64,000 nt of DNA from Sodalis endosymbiont of Henestaris halophilus. GTDB lineage: Bacteria > Pseudomonadota > Gammaproteobacteria > Enterobacterales > Enterobacteriaceae. The notes under the pieces were generated by a model that saw only the letters and a program-made list of their open reading frames with translations, was not told the DNA's origin and did no database searches. The stretch covers positions 124,001 through 188,000 of the forward strand of contig NZ_LT897836.1 in the NCBI RefSeq assembly GCF_900161835.1, given 5' to 3'. Position 1 is the stretch's first letter. Every line of letters begins with the position of its first letter. This document shows positions 25,137 to 37,239 of this stretch, piece by piece. The translations under genes were made by a program, and so were the position numbers.

Positions 25137-25949
25137 TTAAAGATATAAAGCCAATAGCTCATTTACGCTAGTGCGCCCGCAGGCATTACTGCTAATAGTC
25201 CGACGCGCCGTGATATGATACAAGATGGCATCGCCATACCATTTCCGGGTCAATGCGGTATCATGATTAGAAATTAGCACTGGTATACGACTTTTACGAG
25301 CTAGTTGGTTCGCGAGACGCGCCAGATTTTGTTGTTCAGTTAAATTGAAATTATTGGTATGGTACGCTGTAAAATTCGCGGTATTAGAAAGCGGCACATA
25401 AGGTGGATCACAATATACCACCGAACCCGGTACGGCACGAGACAAAGTTTGTTGATAGTACTCGCAGAAAAATACCGCACGACGTGCCTTATCGGCGAAC
25501 CGATACAGTTCTATTTCCGGAAAATATGGCTTTTTATAACGGCCGAAAGGAACATTAAACTCACCGCTCAAGTTATATCGGCACAAACCGTTGTAGCAAT
25601 GCCTGTTAAGGTAAAGAAACAGTACCGCGCGCCGATGACTATTCGTACAAAGATTAAATTCCCGGCGCAACAGATAGTAAACCTCAGAGATATTAGCATC
25701 AGCAGCAAACAATTTACGGGCATCGTGGATAAAATCGTTTGGACTTTCTTTAATAAAATTAAACAAATTTATAATATCGCTATTTATATCCGCAAGAATG
25801 TACCGATCGTACTCGGTATTGAGAAATACCGATCCGGCTCCTACAAAAGGCTCTATTAGGCAATCGCCTACCGGTAGATGACGACGTATATCATCCATCA
25901 ACGAATACTTACCGCCAGCCCATTTTAAAAACGCACGGTTCTTCTTCAT
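25137..25949 (-). CDS. dam: DNA adenine methyltransferase (GATC)
   Basis: Methylates N6 of adenine in GATC, used in E. coli for mismatch-repair strand discrimination, SeqA/oriC timing and promoter control. 270 residues (E. coli 278). AdoMet motif LKWAGGKYSL (about 8-17) and FVGAGSVFLN (about 35-44), catalytic DPPYVPLS (about 181-188). The recognition hairpin YLNRHCYNGLCRYN differs from E. coli by His-Cys for Tyr-Gly. Whole and apparently functional, although its operon partner damX is lost. Confidence 0.95.
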   Translation of the reverse strand: MKKNRAFLKWAGGKYSLMDDIRRHLPVGDCLIEPFVGAGSVFLNTEYDRYILADINSDIINLFNFIKESPNDFIHDARKLFAADANISEVYYLLRREFNLCTNSHRRAVLFLYLNRHCYNGLCRYNLSGEFNVPFGRYKKPYFPEIELYRFADKARRAVFFCEYYQQTLSRAVPGSVVYCDPPYVPLSNTANFTAYHTNNFNLTEQQNLARLANQLARKSRIPVLISNHDTALTRKWYGDAILYHITARRTISSNACGRTSVNELLALYL

Positions 25950-25959
25950 GCTTTACTCA

Positions 25960-26683
25960 AACTATACAGTGACGCAAATCCTACCCCTGTTTACGATAGC
26001 TGCTGCAGCGCTATCTGCAGAAATGCTAAATTATTTTTTTTGGTCTTTTGTAATTTACTTAAATGAACGCCTCTGCGTTTTTGGCCAGCAATAGAGAAGG
26101 ATAATCCTTACTAACTAACAAGCACATACCATAAGGTTTGCAATCACGATAAGCTTAGATACACTCTTCATAATAGAGCTAAGCTGCTGTTATTGAAGCG
26201 CATTAAAAACACATGTTAAGCCTAACTAATTGCGAAGCACTGCTTAACTTCAACGTGTGATAACCTGTGAAGGTGCAGATTACATAATTTCCGCAAAGTT
26301 ACTCTTCAGTAACAGACGATGAATAGGTGAAAGGTACATAAGTTTGGGCATTAGTAACCATTTTCAGAACGCTAACGACAAGCGATCGGCATTATTTTAT
26401 TTTTTTTCGATTCGCGGTACTTGATTGCAGACGGTTTTAACCGTCGCTACTAAATTGTGAGTTATGCTGAGTGACGTCGTAGGTTACCTAGCGTCAGAGT
26501 AGTCACTACAGTAATAATTAGAATCGAAACCAAACCTTTGAATATTCATTTGTGTAAACACGCCGTTAAACTGAACTTATTTGCAAAACAAAACACTAAG
26601 TGTTATTGCTTAGTAATAAAAAACTGCTGTAGCCGATCGCTGCTATCAAGTTTAATATTGTCTTTTAACTTGAACTTATTCAT
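25960..26683 (-). pseudogene. damX: Relic of cell-division protein DamX
   Basis: DamX (SPOR-domain division protein, about 430 residues) lies between aroB and dam in E. coli. After aroB on the minus strand an AGGGG ribosome-binding site precedes an ATG at 26683, and the frame reads MNKFKLKDNIKLDSSDR before stopping at 26603; E. coli DamX starts MDEFKPEDELKPDPSDR. Eight of 17 residues are identical without gaps. The remainder has stops in all frames and is shortened to about 720 bases. Confidence 0.8.
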
Positions 26684-26717
26684 ATAAATCCCCTATTAAA
26701 AAGGTAGATGACAATAA

Positions 26718-26737
26718 CTGCTTCCCCAGAGAAGCAG
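26718..26737. repeat. 7-bp hairpin between aroB and the damX relic
   Basis: CTGCTTC (26718-26724) pairs with GAAGCAG (26731-26737). It sits between the aroB stop and the dead damX start and may now mark the 3' end of the aroKB message, though no T-run follows. Confidence 0.35.
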
Positions 26738-26805
26738 AAAAGGTTTATAAAAACAAAATAAGTCTCATTAATGTGCTCTGAGACGTGCGACATACTCACT
26801 CAATC

Positions 26806-27885
26806 TTAGCAATCATTAATAGATGCGATTAATATATCATCTGTTATACCAGCACGCACTTCCGCCTTGCCAAGCATTACCGGCAAAACCAGACGCATAT
26901 GGCCGGCAATAACTTTTTTGTCACGCGTCATATGCGGCAAGTAATCTTCCGCAGCCATCTCCTTTGGGCCGCTTACCGGCAGGCCAGCACGCAACAATAG
27001 AGCACTGACCCGTTCGGCGGCTACATCACTAAACTGACCGAACCGACGCGCTGCGCGTACCGCCATCATCATGCCCGCAGCCACGGCTTCGCCGTGCAAC
27101 CAGTTGCCATAGCCCATATGGGTTTCAATGGCATGGCCGTAGCTGTGGCCAAGATTAAGCAACGCGCGCTGGCCATGTTCACGTTCATCTGCAGCCACTA
27201 TATCAGCTTTAAGCTCACAGCAGCGACGGATACAATAAGCTAGTGCCTGCGGCTCTAGTGCCAAAATCATATCAATATTATTTTCTAACCAATCAAAAAA
27301 CGCCGCATCAAAAATAATACCATACTTGATGACTTCCGCTAATCCTGAGGATAATTCGCGTCGAGGCAACGTATTCAGACAGTTTAAGTCGATGATCACC
27401 GAAGCTGGCTGATAGAAGGCGCCAATCATGTTTTTTCCGAGAGGATGATTAACCGCGGTTTTACCGCCTACTGATGAATCAACCTGAGCAAGCAGCGTGG
27501 TAGGAACCTGGATAAAACGCACGCCGCGTTGATAGCTCGCAGCGGCGAATCCAGCAAGATCACCGATAACGCCACCACCGAGCGCGATGATAGTAGTATC
27601 GCGACCATGAGGTTTAGTTAAAAGTGCTGTAAAAACCTGATCTAGCACCGTTAATGATTTATTTTGTTCATTATCAGGTAACACAACATAATCGACTTTG
27701 ACTCCATCTTGTATCAGTAATTCACTAAGGCAGTCCAGATACAGTGGAGCAATGCAATCGTTAGTTACCAACATAACGTTATCGCCACGATTTACCGGCC
27801 AGAAGGATGCCGGATCATTTAATAATCCGGCGGCAATGGTAATAGGGTAACTACGCTCCCCTAATTTAACAATAAGCCTTTCCAT
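26806..27885 (-). CDS. aroB: 3-dehydroquinate synthase
   Basis: Second step of the shikimate pathway, turning DAHP into 3-dehydroquinate; NAD and Zn dependent. 359 residues (E. coli 362, three fewer at the C-terminus). NAD-binding [19 protein letters not shown], the [18 protein letters not shown] block, and zinc ligands in [21 protein letters not shown] and WLHGEAVA are all present. Forms an operon with aroK, 38 bases apart. Confidence 0.97.
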   Translation of the reverse strand: MERLIVKLGERSYPITIAAGLLNDPASFWPVNRGDNVMLVTNDCIAPLYLDCLSELLIQDGVKVDYVVLPDNEQNKSLTVLDQVFTALLTKPHGRDTTIIALGGGVIGDLAGFAAASYQRGVRFIQVPTTLLAQVDSSVGGKTAVNHPLGKNMIGAFYQPASVIIDLNCLNTLPRRELSSGLAEVIKYGIIFDAAFFDWLENNIDMILALEPQALAYCIRRCCELKADIVAADEREHGQRALLNLGHSYGHAIETHMGYGNWLHGEAVAAGMMMAVRAARRFGQFSDVAAERVSALLLRAGLPVSGPKEMAAEDYLPHMTRDKKVIAGHMRLVLPVMLGKAEVRAGITDDILIASINDC

Positions 27886-27923
27886 GAAAAGTTCAATAAC
27901 CTTTAATATTTTATTAAGTTAGA

Positions 27924-28445
27924 TTAACAACATTCTAATAAGCTAATAATTTTATTAGCCACAACCTTAGCACTTTGTTCGTCGGTACAGACAGTAACAT
28001 CTGCTATTTCTTCATACAACGGGTTACGTTCACGAGCCAGTGCTTGTAGGACATCTTCTGGATGAGCATCTACTTGCAATAGCGGGCGTTTTTTATCACG
28101 TTGCGTACGAAATAACTGTTTTTCAATCGTGGTTTCGAGATAAACAACCACACCGCGGGCAGAGAGACGGTTCCGTGTCTCGTAAGATTTGACGGATCCA
28201 CCGCCGGTAGCCAAAACGATCCCCTGCTTTTCGGTCAATTCGTTGATGACTTTCTCTTCTCGATCGCGAAAACGATCTTCACCTTCTACGTCAAACACCC
28301 AGCTTATATCAGCTCCCGTGCGTTTCTCAATCTCTTGATCAGAATCAAAAAAATCCATATTCAGTTGTTGAGCTAACTGACGTCCAATAGTGCTCTTTCC
28401 AGCACCCATAGGCCCAACTAGAAATATATTGCGTTTCTCTACCAT
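27924..28445 (-). CDS. aroK: Shikimate kinase I
   Basis: Phosphorylates shikimate with ATP. The start chosen is ATG at 28443-28445 ([19 protein letters not shown]), 173 residues as in E. coli; an upstream GTG at 28460 would add five residues. Walker [10 protein letters not shown] (about 11-19), shikimate-binding DSDQEIE and FRDREE, GGG motif ATGGGSV, lid arginines in [10 protein letters not shown]. First gene of the aroKB pair; no strong ribosome-binding site is visible. Confidence 0.96.
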   Translation of the reverse strand: MVEKRNIFLVGPMGAGKSTIGRQLAQQLNMDFFDSDQEIEKRTGADISWVFDVEGEDRFRDREEKVINELTEKQGIVLATGGGSVKSYETRNRLSARGVVVYLETTIEKQLFRTQRDKKRPLLQVDAHPEDVLQALARERNPLYEEIADVTVCTDEQSAKVVANKIISLLECC

Positions 28446-31400
28446 GTTTTTGAGTATCACTAAGTTTATTAGTTAATGACAACCTGCACCGCCAGTTAAA
28501 TTAGCGGCTGGAGGACCTAAACTGAAACCTCATGAATATTATTGAGATAATCAGTAAAATTATCTCAATACTCTAAGTGGTTTGGCAACCGATTAAATCA
28601 ATATTTACACCCACTCCCTAGAATAGACCTCTAGAACACTACTTAAATAACATTTAAGTAAATTAAAGAACCTTAAATAAACTATTCTTTTATAAATGAA
28701 AGAACTGTTATCGTCAAATTGATAACTAAATTATACATTTTGTCATATAATATATAATTTATTAAACTTAAAAGATGCAAGTCATCACTTAACATACTGG
28801 TAAGTATAATAAATTTATCAGTTAACGTCATTTATAAAAATGAGCACATTGATGCTGTAATCATAACTCCTCTATCAGAGGAGAGAGATTAATTGTGGCA
28901 CCTGATCATTATTTCTATATTTTAATGTTATAATATGTTGCATATAAAATATATATTGCCTTAATAACTAGTCATAAGACACGAGAGATTTGCGCAACTT
29001 TTTTTAAATCTGGCAATTGAATTATATTAGGTGTAAAACTGCGGGGGATAACTAAAATATTCGCTTTATTTTCCTGCTTTAGCGTGAAAATTTCAGATCT
29101 ACTAATTTTCTAATATAAAAATGAGGCGTCGGAAAAGCAAGAAAGATAACAAACCAGAACCTATAAGTTTTGCACTGCATCTTATTCAAGATTATATAGT
29201 TTTTTCTGGTTTTAAATAATATTTCTCATTATACTTAAACTAGTATATCTCTATAGTCATTTCTATTTTACTATGGAATTTATTATTCTGCCCGAGTTAA
29301 TCCGAAATCTAGAATTAATGCTTTAATGTTTTCAACTAAAAATAAATGTACTGTAAACTGCACTTTAAACTTAATGCATCAGTGATGCGACGAAATTGCC
29401 ACCAGTAAGCATTCTATCGAGACGTAACCTTATAATTAATGCCTAAAAACCTCCGGCTGGATCACATGCAGGCTGCATCCTTAATTACCCAACTAGGATG
29501 CGCCGTTCAGAGCAAAACTAGAGTATAAATCCTTACTCTCTACAGAGTCCATGAACAGCAATAATATGTATGGCGATAGCACGAGATCTTTGTCTCAGCA
29601 ATGGCTCGTACGGTATCTATTACCCTTAGCTACAGCTACACTTTGGTAAAGTCAGCACGTTAGTTTATACTTTAAACTTACCACGCAATTTTTCCAGCAA
29701 CTATGAAAGACATGTTGTAAAATAAAAAGTAGTTTGTATAAAAGTATGGATCGACAAATCATCTAACAAAGATACATTTCGACAAGGACGTCAGCTAGCT
29801 CACCATCTACTTAAAGATGGTCATGATTGTTAATTGCCGAAAGATCTATTCATTAGATCCGGCGCTGGTGCAACGTTAATGTTATTCTGACGCGAATGCA
29901 TGATTAAAGATCACTGACCAGATCTAATAAAATAAACAAACTGTGTAGCAGTGATAAATAATATCCCCACCACGCTAAAAATTAATTTTTATCATATCTT
30001 TAATATATCAAAATAGTGCTCTAAAATATGTTAAAACAATACGGACAACACCTAAACTAATAGTTTAAATGCATATTATCTTCATTACACACATGAAACA
30101 GGTGATCCAAACCTTGGTACGCAGCAACATGCTAACCCTATTATTGATGTACATCAAGGATAACATAGTCTGTATAACTAACCTATGTACTCTTAAAAAA
30201 ATTGCAATGAAGATAGTAGCCATAAGGTGCTTAGATAAATCTGTGACAAATGAAATACCATGTAAGTATTACAACCACGGCATATGGCATCGTGACCAAA
30301 ATAATATCGATTTACCGGTGGCGATAAACTGACTAATAGCTACAATGTGGCGATATGACTATCCTCTAGATTGACCTAATCTAATGAAAAATAGTTCATA
30401 AATAAGTTCTATATACCGGACTCAATTCCAAGATTTTATCTATGGATTAACAAGACCGCTCGGTGAAAAAATATAACTTGCACTATCCTACATTAATTTA
30501 TAGCAATCCGGTTTAATGACGCTAGAAACCTAAAGTAGTTAAAAAAATGTAGTGATAATATGCACGATAGGTATAAGTTACGCACAGAATAACCAAAGAA
30601 CTTATGCTTACTAGCACAGAATATCGTCCAAATCGAATAGCTAAAGTAAGGTTATGCTGTATTTACCAAAGGTGCTTATCTGGTAGATCCTCACCTCATA
30701 ACAAAAAATACCAATGGTAATAAATTAAGTGATGTTTTGTAGAATCAATATGTTGCGGCAGCGCTAATTTATAACTTATTTAAAATAATAGATTGATACA
30801 AGTGGTCCTGTCGAATGACAGTCCGACAAAGTATGGCTGCATCTTACCACTAGTTCGCCTTTAATAGTAAGACAAAACGATACCAAAACTAGAAAGTATT
30901 TTACCAACACATAGGGAGCAGACGAGGAACATAATTGTATAACCACACAATGATTAAAAGCCCGCATTCATTTTAACTGGGACAGCCACTCTTAGCGGTA
31001 ACATATGCGGTAATTACGTCTGTATAAGCACTGGTTAGTGTAATATCAGCATCTGAAGAAACCCGTTATATTATCAGAAAAGTTTATAGATTCCGCAATA
31101 CCTGGTTCTAAGAATATGAATTCGCTAATGGGGTGGTCACCACTGTATTTATACATATATTCAATTTTGGATTGTTTTCACCACAATTTGAAAAAACGCA
31201 TAACTTAAGTTACTTATTAGCTATAAGCTTTGCTCACCGAAGACAGCATTATAAGTGTTTAATTTATCTAAATAATTCTATATATAAAATAGGGATTCAA
31301 ATAATGTCCTCGACAATAATTATAATTTGTAATAAATCATTATTACCGTAAATATCGATAAAAAGCAGCAAGTTATAGATGCAGGAAACAAAACCTACTT

Positions 31401-31454
31401 AAAGATTTTATCGACAACCATCAGTCGAACACTTGGGTTATATATGAAGCTAGT
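28446..31454. other. Gene-free interval upstream of aroK (hof/mrcA position)
   Basis: Place of hofMNOPQ (minus) and the 5' part of mrcA (plus) in E. coli. A 12-bp inverted repeat (28540-28551/28559-28570, 7-base loop) lies about 100 bases upstream of aroK and a 7-bp perfect stem at 28867-28883. The ORF at 30069-30332 (plus) shows no family features. No hof relic recognised. Confidence 0.5.
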
Positions 31455-31700
31455 ATGACTCTAATTAAATATCTACTAAAAGCAAGAACTATTTTAAATA
31501 GTTTACCGCTGGATGAATTAATATCTAGGTCTGGGTTATTCATTTTAATGAAACATAAGAGAGCGTATACCGAATCTAATTACCCACCAAAAGATACAAG
31601 AGCGCGTCAAGCAAAGTTTCTTCCATCAATAAGATATTTGATATATTATCAAATGTTAGCCAACGTCGATCACCACCTTTTTAGAAAATCTATCTCATAA
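31455..31700 (+). pseudogene. mrcA: Relic fragment of penicillin-binding protein 1A
   Basis: An 81-codon open stretch at the place and on the strand of mrcA. It reads ILNSLPL where PBP1A has MLNDVPI, then YPPKDTRARQ and, after a two-codon insertion, LPSIRYLIYYQMLANVD, which I align with PPQYAGPIRLRQ and LGQSKNVVMVRAMRAMGVD of the transpeptidase domain (about 9 identities in the last 25 positions). Upstream and downstream frames are broken. The surviving openness is accidental. Confidence 0.5.
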
Positions 31701-33300
31701 TTATAAATGCAGGTGCCGCATTTGCTAATCAGTGGTGGATAGTTATAGCAGAAAGCAGCAAAAGCAAAATTCCTTGCAACAAAGGTTAATTTAAGTGTGG
31801 CATTTACATATTTTTAGGGGTGAGATTAACATAAGTGCAATCCTCTTTATATTAAACTAGCATACTTGCTTATATATTTTTCGATTGCCGTATGAGCGCT
31901 ATGCGCACTGTCAGTCTTGGACTTATGTATCAGTAAAGCGATTTATATTTCATTTAGTATTGTACGATCACAATAACAACAAAAAAGTTGACGGCAATAG
32001 AGTATTAATTTAATTGTCTCCCAAAAGGCTTTAATAAACGCAGCGCCGATTAAAGTTTCATAGCCCAGAGAAACAAGCATTAACGATGATGCAACACAAC
32101 TATCATGTTGATTTAGTCACTTATATTATTACCCTTATAGTTCTGGCAGTTATGTGCCGCATAAATAACGTTAATATTTAAATAACAGCAAAATTCGCTG
32201 GCGAAATGCGTACATTTTTTGTAAAAAATACTACATCAATCTAATAAAATAACAATAATATAAATCTAGTAATGTTTTAAACGGAAATTTCATTAATGAA
32301 TTACAAACAGTTCATTATAACAACAGGCAAGCGGTGCTGCTGTTAATACTATGCAGCCTCTCTTGGAACCCATGATAATATTACTTGACTAATTGCTTTA
32401 ACTCTCGTCGAGATGCGGTTTCTCGTCTAGTAACAATATGCGCATAAACGCCAGGATATAACACCACTTACCATAAATTCCATGATACAAAAGGGTATTT
32501 AGCGCAAATATGGTTAATATCATATTCAGTAATATTTATTCTCGATAGTTTTACTATTAAAATTTAATGCATTGATGCAGTATATTTCCCATGATTTAGA
32601 TCAGAAAACTAGACCAATATTTATGTCAATAACTTAATAATGCGCTAAAGATAATATCTTTACGAATCGAATGATTCCTACTACTCGCTTCTACAGCGCT
32701 GAGGTGGAAATATGATAATACAATGTGATAGTGTGCGATGCTGGTCTTAAATGGCTGTTTTTGGGATTCTATATTAATCTTCCAACTGCTGAAATTGCAT
32801 GTTGCATGATTGTAGGACACACAAACGATGTGCCTATGTAGCACAGCTTACACTATCAATGAAGCCTTTCGGCGAATCGCTGACACCCTTTAAAGCTAGA
32901 GCGATGGTAGATATGTTAAATTATAAAACTAAATACCGTTTTTATATTTTGATTGCTCGATTGTTCTTTAAAAGAATTCCATACCTCTACAAATGCAATA
33001 AACAGACAGGTAACTAATGTGGGCGGCACTAATTAATAGTAGGTAAGTAATCGGTTGTATGCAAGTTCAGAAAATATAAAAATAACAATAAATCTAGCGG
33101 CCATTAATCAAAAAATTGGTATAATATTGCCTAATAATATTAACAAGAATAAACTGAAACTCGGGCATTATATCAGAACGATATAGTTATCTACTAAAAT
33201 TGCTGTTAACTAAAAGCAGCATTAGTGAATTTAGTTAATGCACACGATTAGTCGATATTAGTTAAAACGCCCCTTCAACTTATTAAACACATTAACATTC
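31701..33300. other. Gene-free interval (3' mrcA position)
   Basis: AT-rich, with ORFs at 32626-32844 (minus) and 32799-33017 (plus) that overlap each other and show no family features. Nothing further identified. Confidence 0.5.
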
Positions 33301-33557
33301 TGCTGCATCGCGTAAACTACTTTATACCCCGTAAGGAGAGTGATTATAATGTAGCCTCCTTCAACTCTATGGAGCCAACAATAGAAGTGTTGGCATGTGA
33401 TCAATACGAGCTCAAAAGCAAATATGAATTGTGCGGGTTTTTGATGCGTGGTAAAACGTATATAAACAACTAACAGAGACGCTATACCGCAAATTTCAAT
33501 AATTATGAGAACAAGCTAGCGCAATGAACTAACATGAATAGAAATTGCAATAAATAG

Positions 33558-33791
33558 TTAAACAACCGCTGTACATACACCGTTTAACATCATCGTGGCG
33601 ATGCGCCGCCTGTACAACGGATTTGCAATGAGCGCAAAATCTTTAAGTACTACCAAACAAGATAGTAAAGATTGGGGCAATTTAGTTTGGTCATAGGAGG
33701 AGGGTAAATGCAAGTTATATAAAATTTCAGTCAGACTGTAAATAATTACTGTACAAACCAATACGACTGTTTGGTTTATACCTCTACTCAT
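33558..33791 (-). pseudogene. nudE: Probable relic of ADP-sugar hydrolase NudE, with intact start signal
   Basis: nudE is the minus-strand gene between mrcA and igaA in E. coli. Here a perfect GGAGG, seven bases before an ATG at 33791, opens a 77-codon frame starting MSRGINQTVVLVCTVIIYSL. With one residue gap this follows MSKSLQKPTILNVETVARSR of NudE (T-I/V-L/V-x-V-x-T-V pattern). No Nudix box (GX5EX7REUXEE) exists in the frame, so it cannot be a working NudE. It could alternatively be a small membrane protein. Confidence 0.4.
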
Positions 33792-34580
33792 TTTCTTACC
33801 TCCCATGAACATACTGAAATCCGTATGCCCTTAGTAGCTATCGACTGACACCATATTGATGCTATTAATCTTAGCACGAATAATACGCTATTGAATTAAT
33901 ACTTCGTTGATTCTTTAGGTCGCATTTGTTGCTGAACATCTCATCTATGAGCGTCCATGTCTAGACATACCTTGCAACGGCGTGCTGAAACATGTTTGTT
34001 GACCGCACCATTGTAGCGGTAGGGTAATTTTTTACTGAGCAACTCACCTCACGATTAGCAAATATTAACAATACGCAACACTGATTTTGGTCAGCAAAAT
34101 GATTTTTTATTTCAGTAACCATACACTTATTGATCTCAAAAAAATATCAATAAGTGTGATCATGCGTCCGCATGTATATTAGTTTTCACCCAGTATCATG
34201 CTATTTATAAAGAATAAAGAGCCTATTTTCGATACAGACATAATTACTTTAGCATTCTCCTCCCATTGCTTTGGCACATGGCCAATCAAAATTTTTAAGC
34301 TGGACCACGCCTCAAGATTTTTAATAGAACTTATTTCTACTTGATTATCATGCTCTCCTAATAACGTTAGTCGCAATGATGTACTAATAACAATATTAAG
34401 AAACATAATGAAATTATAAGATATAAATAGCAATAATTTAGCCTTGCCGTTGTATAAGTAGCAATTAATAAAATAATAAAACCGAATCCTAATGAAAATA
34501 GTTACCTTGATCACTATATGTCAAGGCAACGATAAACACAAGGCTAGAGGGTGCACACGCTATTAGCAATCAGCATAACC

Positions 34581-34720
34581 AGGAGGGTAAACATACGAAA
34601 CTGATGTATCATCAAGAAACCGATGTCAGGCTTCACGCCTAGAGGAAAGAATTATTAAAGCATAAAAATGCGCTTGTGATATCCTATATAGGTAGGTGTG
34701 CACAGCTAAAAAAGAACGCT
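34581..34720 (+). pseudogene. hslR: Possible relic of heat-shock RNA-binding protein Hsp15
   Basis: At the hslR position and strand, an AGGAGGGTAAAC (34581-34592) resembles a strong ribosome-binding site, but the following start codon is destroyed. The frame at 34619-34639 reads TDVRLHA then TAG, against the (T)EVRLDKW start of Hsp15. Weaker agreement continues for about 20 codons. hslO and igaA, expected on either side, are unrecognisable. Confidence 0.35.
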
Positions 34721-35575
34721 CTAATTTAACTAAATTTAAGTATGGTACTCCGAATCAGAAAAAACAAGCATCCTAAAAAGCTAAATACATGCAAGACTGA
34801 ATCTTGCATAAAACCCATGGCATTGTCATGTTAAAAATCAAGGCTAAATTAGTGTCATTACAGGGCAACCATAAACAGATGTTGGGTAAGCACAAAATAT
34901 TTGCGTAGATATAAAAAATCTTTGGTAACCCCCATAGTCACTAATAATATTGCTTACCGATACGGATGTTTATTTCTCTGGCACCGAGGCCAACATTAAG
35001 GACCAATAATTACCGTTACTAAATTACAATTACAAACATTAACAGGCAGGATATCCTGAGCACCATGGATATTACATAATATGAAGCAACTACCGCGATA
35101 ATAAAAAGTAATGAATTATATTTTGCTAGCCAAAAATATTTTATCATCCAGATTATAAGAATTAAGAAGAGACCGCTTACCTTACGCAATAAGCACTATT
35201 TTATATATCTACCTCCATGTGAACACTCTAGGTTAATACAAGGATAACTCCGGACAAACAGGGATTGAATGACATACTTGAGTAACGCAACAAGTTAATA
35301 TGCATTGAAATTTTGCCTTCTCCATTACCGTTATGATTCTAGTACTATCGCGACTACTATAACAAAAAAAACAGAAGGGCTAACAGACGTAGGTCTACGG
35401 CTATTATCCTTTAGAAAAGCTACTTCTTGTAGCAAGATATGCTAAGATAATAATTTATTGTAGTTTACATATTAAATAAAATGACGTGAATTTAATCCAA
35501 TCAGATTAATTCTTAATTCATCTCTTGAAGCTCTAAACTTTAATCTCTACTAATATAAAAGACAGTACTTAATGT
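34721..35575. other. Gene-free interval upstream of pckA
   Basis: Position of hslO in E. coli. No relic recognised. No CRP site of the TGTGA-N6-TCACA type is evident ahead of pckA. A minus-strand ORF at 34179-34514 just before this block lies antisense to the expected genes and is not supported. Confidence 0.45.
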
Positions 35576-35592
35576 GAACTCAGGAGCAATAA

Positions 35593-37227
35593 ATGTTAAA
35601 TAAGATTATTAGCCCGGAGCAATGGCTCATTTATGGAATAACGAGCTACAGCGAACTAATTTATAACCCAGGATACAACAAACTATTTACAGAAGAAACT
35701 GATCCTAACCTCAAAGGACTTGAACGCGGCACGATCACTCTTTCAGGCGCAGTGGCGGTAGATACCGGGGTTTTCACCGGAAGATCACCGTTAGATAAAT
35801 ATATAGTGCGTGATACCAAGACCAGCGATACTCTGTGGTGGTCCGATCATGGCAAAAATATTAACGATAATCATCCCATCGATCAAAAAACCTGGGTTCA
35901 TCTTAAAAGGCAGGTCGGCCAGCAACTAAGCGGGAAACGCTTGTTTGTCATTGACGCTTTCTGCGGCGCTAATGAGGATAATCGGCTTAAGGTACGTTTC
36001 GTGACCGAGGTGGCCTGGCAGGCTCATTTCGTAAAAAATATGTTTATCCGACCAAATACTGAGGAACTTCGTGGCTTTGAACCAGATTTTGTGGTACTCA
36101 ATGGCGCTAAATGCATTAATCCCAACTGGCGAGAACAAGGTCTGCATTCGGAAAATTTTATTGCCTTTAATCTGACAGAAGGTATCCAACTTATCGGCGG
36201 TACTTGGTATGGAGGCGAAATGAAAAAAGGACTATTTTCGGTAATGAACTACTTTCTGCCGATGAAAGGCATCGCCTCAATGCACTGTTCAGCTAATGTG
36301 GGGGATAATGAGGATGTTGCACTATTCTTCGGTCTATCCGGCACCGGTAAAACCACGTTGTCCAACGATCCTTGCCGCCGACTGATAGGCGATGATGAAC
36401 ACGGCTGGGACGACCGTGGCGTTTTCAATTTTGAAGGAGGATGTTACGCCAAAACCATCCGCCTTTCCCCCGAGTCCGAGCCAGAGATTTATAAAGCGAT
36501 TCGCCGCAATGCACTGCTGGAAAATGTGGTGGTACTGGCGGACGGAAATATTGATTACAATGACGACAGTAAAACTGAAAATACTCGCGTTTCTTATCCC
36601 ATACATCACATCCAGAATATAGTAAAACCAATCTCGCGCGCAGGACACGCTAAGCGTATCATTTTTCTGACAGCTGATGCTTTCGGCGTTTTACCTTCAA
36701 TAGCTATTTTGTCTATGGAGCAGGTGCGTTATTATTTCCTATCCGGCTTCACTGCTAAACTGGCAGGTACCGAACAAGGCGTGATTGCGCCGGTGCCTAC
36801 TTTTTCTGCCTGCTTTGGCGCGGCATTTTTGTCGCTACATCCTACTACCTATGCTGATGTATTGTCCAAACGCATGAACGCCGTTGGCGCTAGTGCCTTT
36901 TTAGTCAATACTGGTTGGAATGGCCGTGGGAAAAGAATAGCTCTTAAAGACACTAGAGCGATTATCAACGCTATTTTGCGCGGCACAATTGACGATGCAC
37001 CATCGGTGTCCCTACCGATTTTCAATCTAACTATACCAACAGAACTGCCGGGCGTAGACGGCATGTTTCTCGACCCACGCACCACTTACACTAATGCTAA
37101 CGAATGGTGGGTCAAAGCAGAAGATCTGGCCCAGCGCTTTATCAATAATTTCAGTAAATTCACTAATACTTCAGAAGGGGCTGCATTGGTGAGCGCTGGT
37201 CCACAGCACGCACCTCTTCCCCATTAA
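35593..37227 (+). CDS. pckA: Phosphoenolpyruvate carboxykinase (ATP)
   Basis: Converts oxaloacetate and ATP to phosphoenolpyruvate and CO2, the committed step of gluconeogenesis from C4 acids. 544 residues (E. coli 540). [14 protein letters not shown] substrate loop, [12 protein letters not shown] metal/substrate site, P-loop [13 protein letters not shown] (about 250-262), [15 protein letters not shown] kinase 2 motif, and TRVSYPI are all present. AGGAGC lies seven bases upstream. Convergent with the envZ relic. With GltP importing glutamate/aspartate this suggests C4 acids as carbon input. Confidence 0.97.
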   Translation: MLNKIISPEQWLIYGITSYSELIYNPGYNKLFTEETDPNLKGLERGTITLSGAVAVDTGVFTGRSPLDKYIVRDTKTSDTLWWSDHGKNINDNHPIDQKTWVHLKRQVGQQLSGKRLFVIDAFCGANEDNRLKVRFVTEVAWQAHFVKNMFIRPNTEELRGFEPDFVVLNGAKCINPNWREQGLHSENFIAFNLTEGIQLIGGTWYGGEMKKGLFSVMNYFLPMKGIASMHCSANVGDNEDVALFFGLSGTGKTTLSNDPCRRLIGDDEHGWDDRGVFNFEGGCYAKTIRLSPESEPEIYKAIRRNALLENVVVLADGNIDYNDDSKTENTRVSYPIHHIQNIVKPISRAGHAKRIIFLTADAFGVLPSIAILSMEQVRYYFLSGFTAKLAGTEQGVIAPVPTFSACFGAAFLSLHPTTYADVLSKRMNAVGASAFLVNTGWNGRGKRIALKDTRAIINAILRGTIDDAPSVSLPIFNLTIPTELPGVDGMFLDPRTTYTNANEWWVKAEDLAQRFINNFSKFTNTSEGAALVSAGPQHAPLPH

Positions 37228-37239
37228 TACCATGGAGCT

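Noticed and set aside
34179-34514. 111-codon minus-strand ORF
   Set aside because: No ribosome-binding site, no recognised family, and it is antisense to the expected igaA-hslR-hslO block, so it is probably chance.
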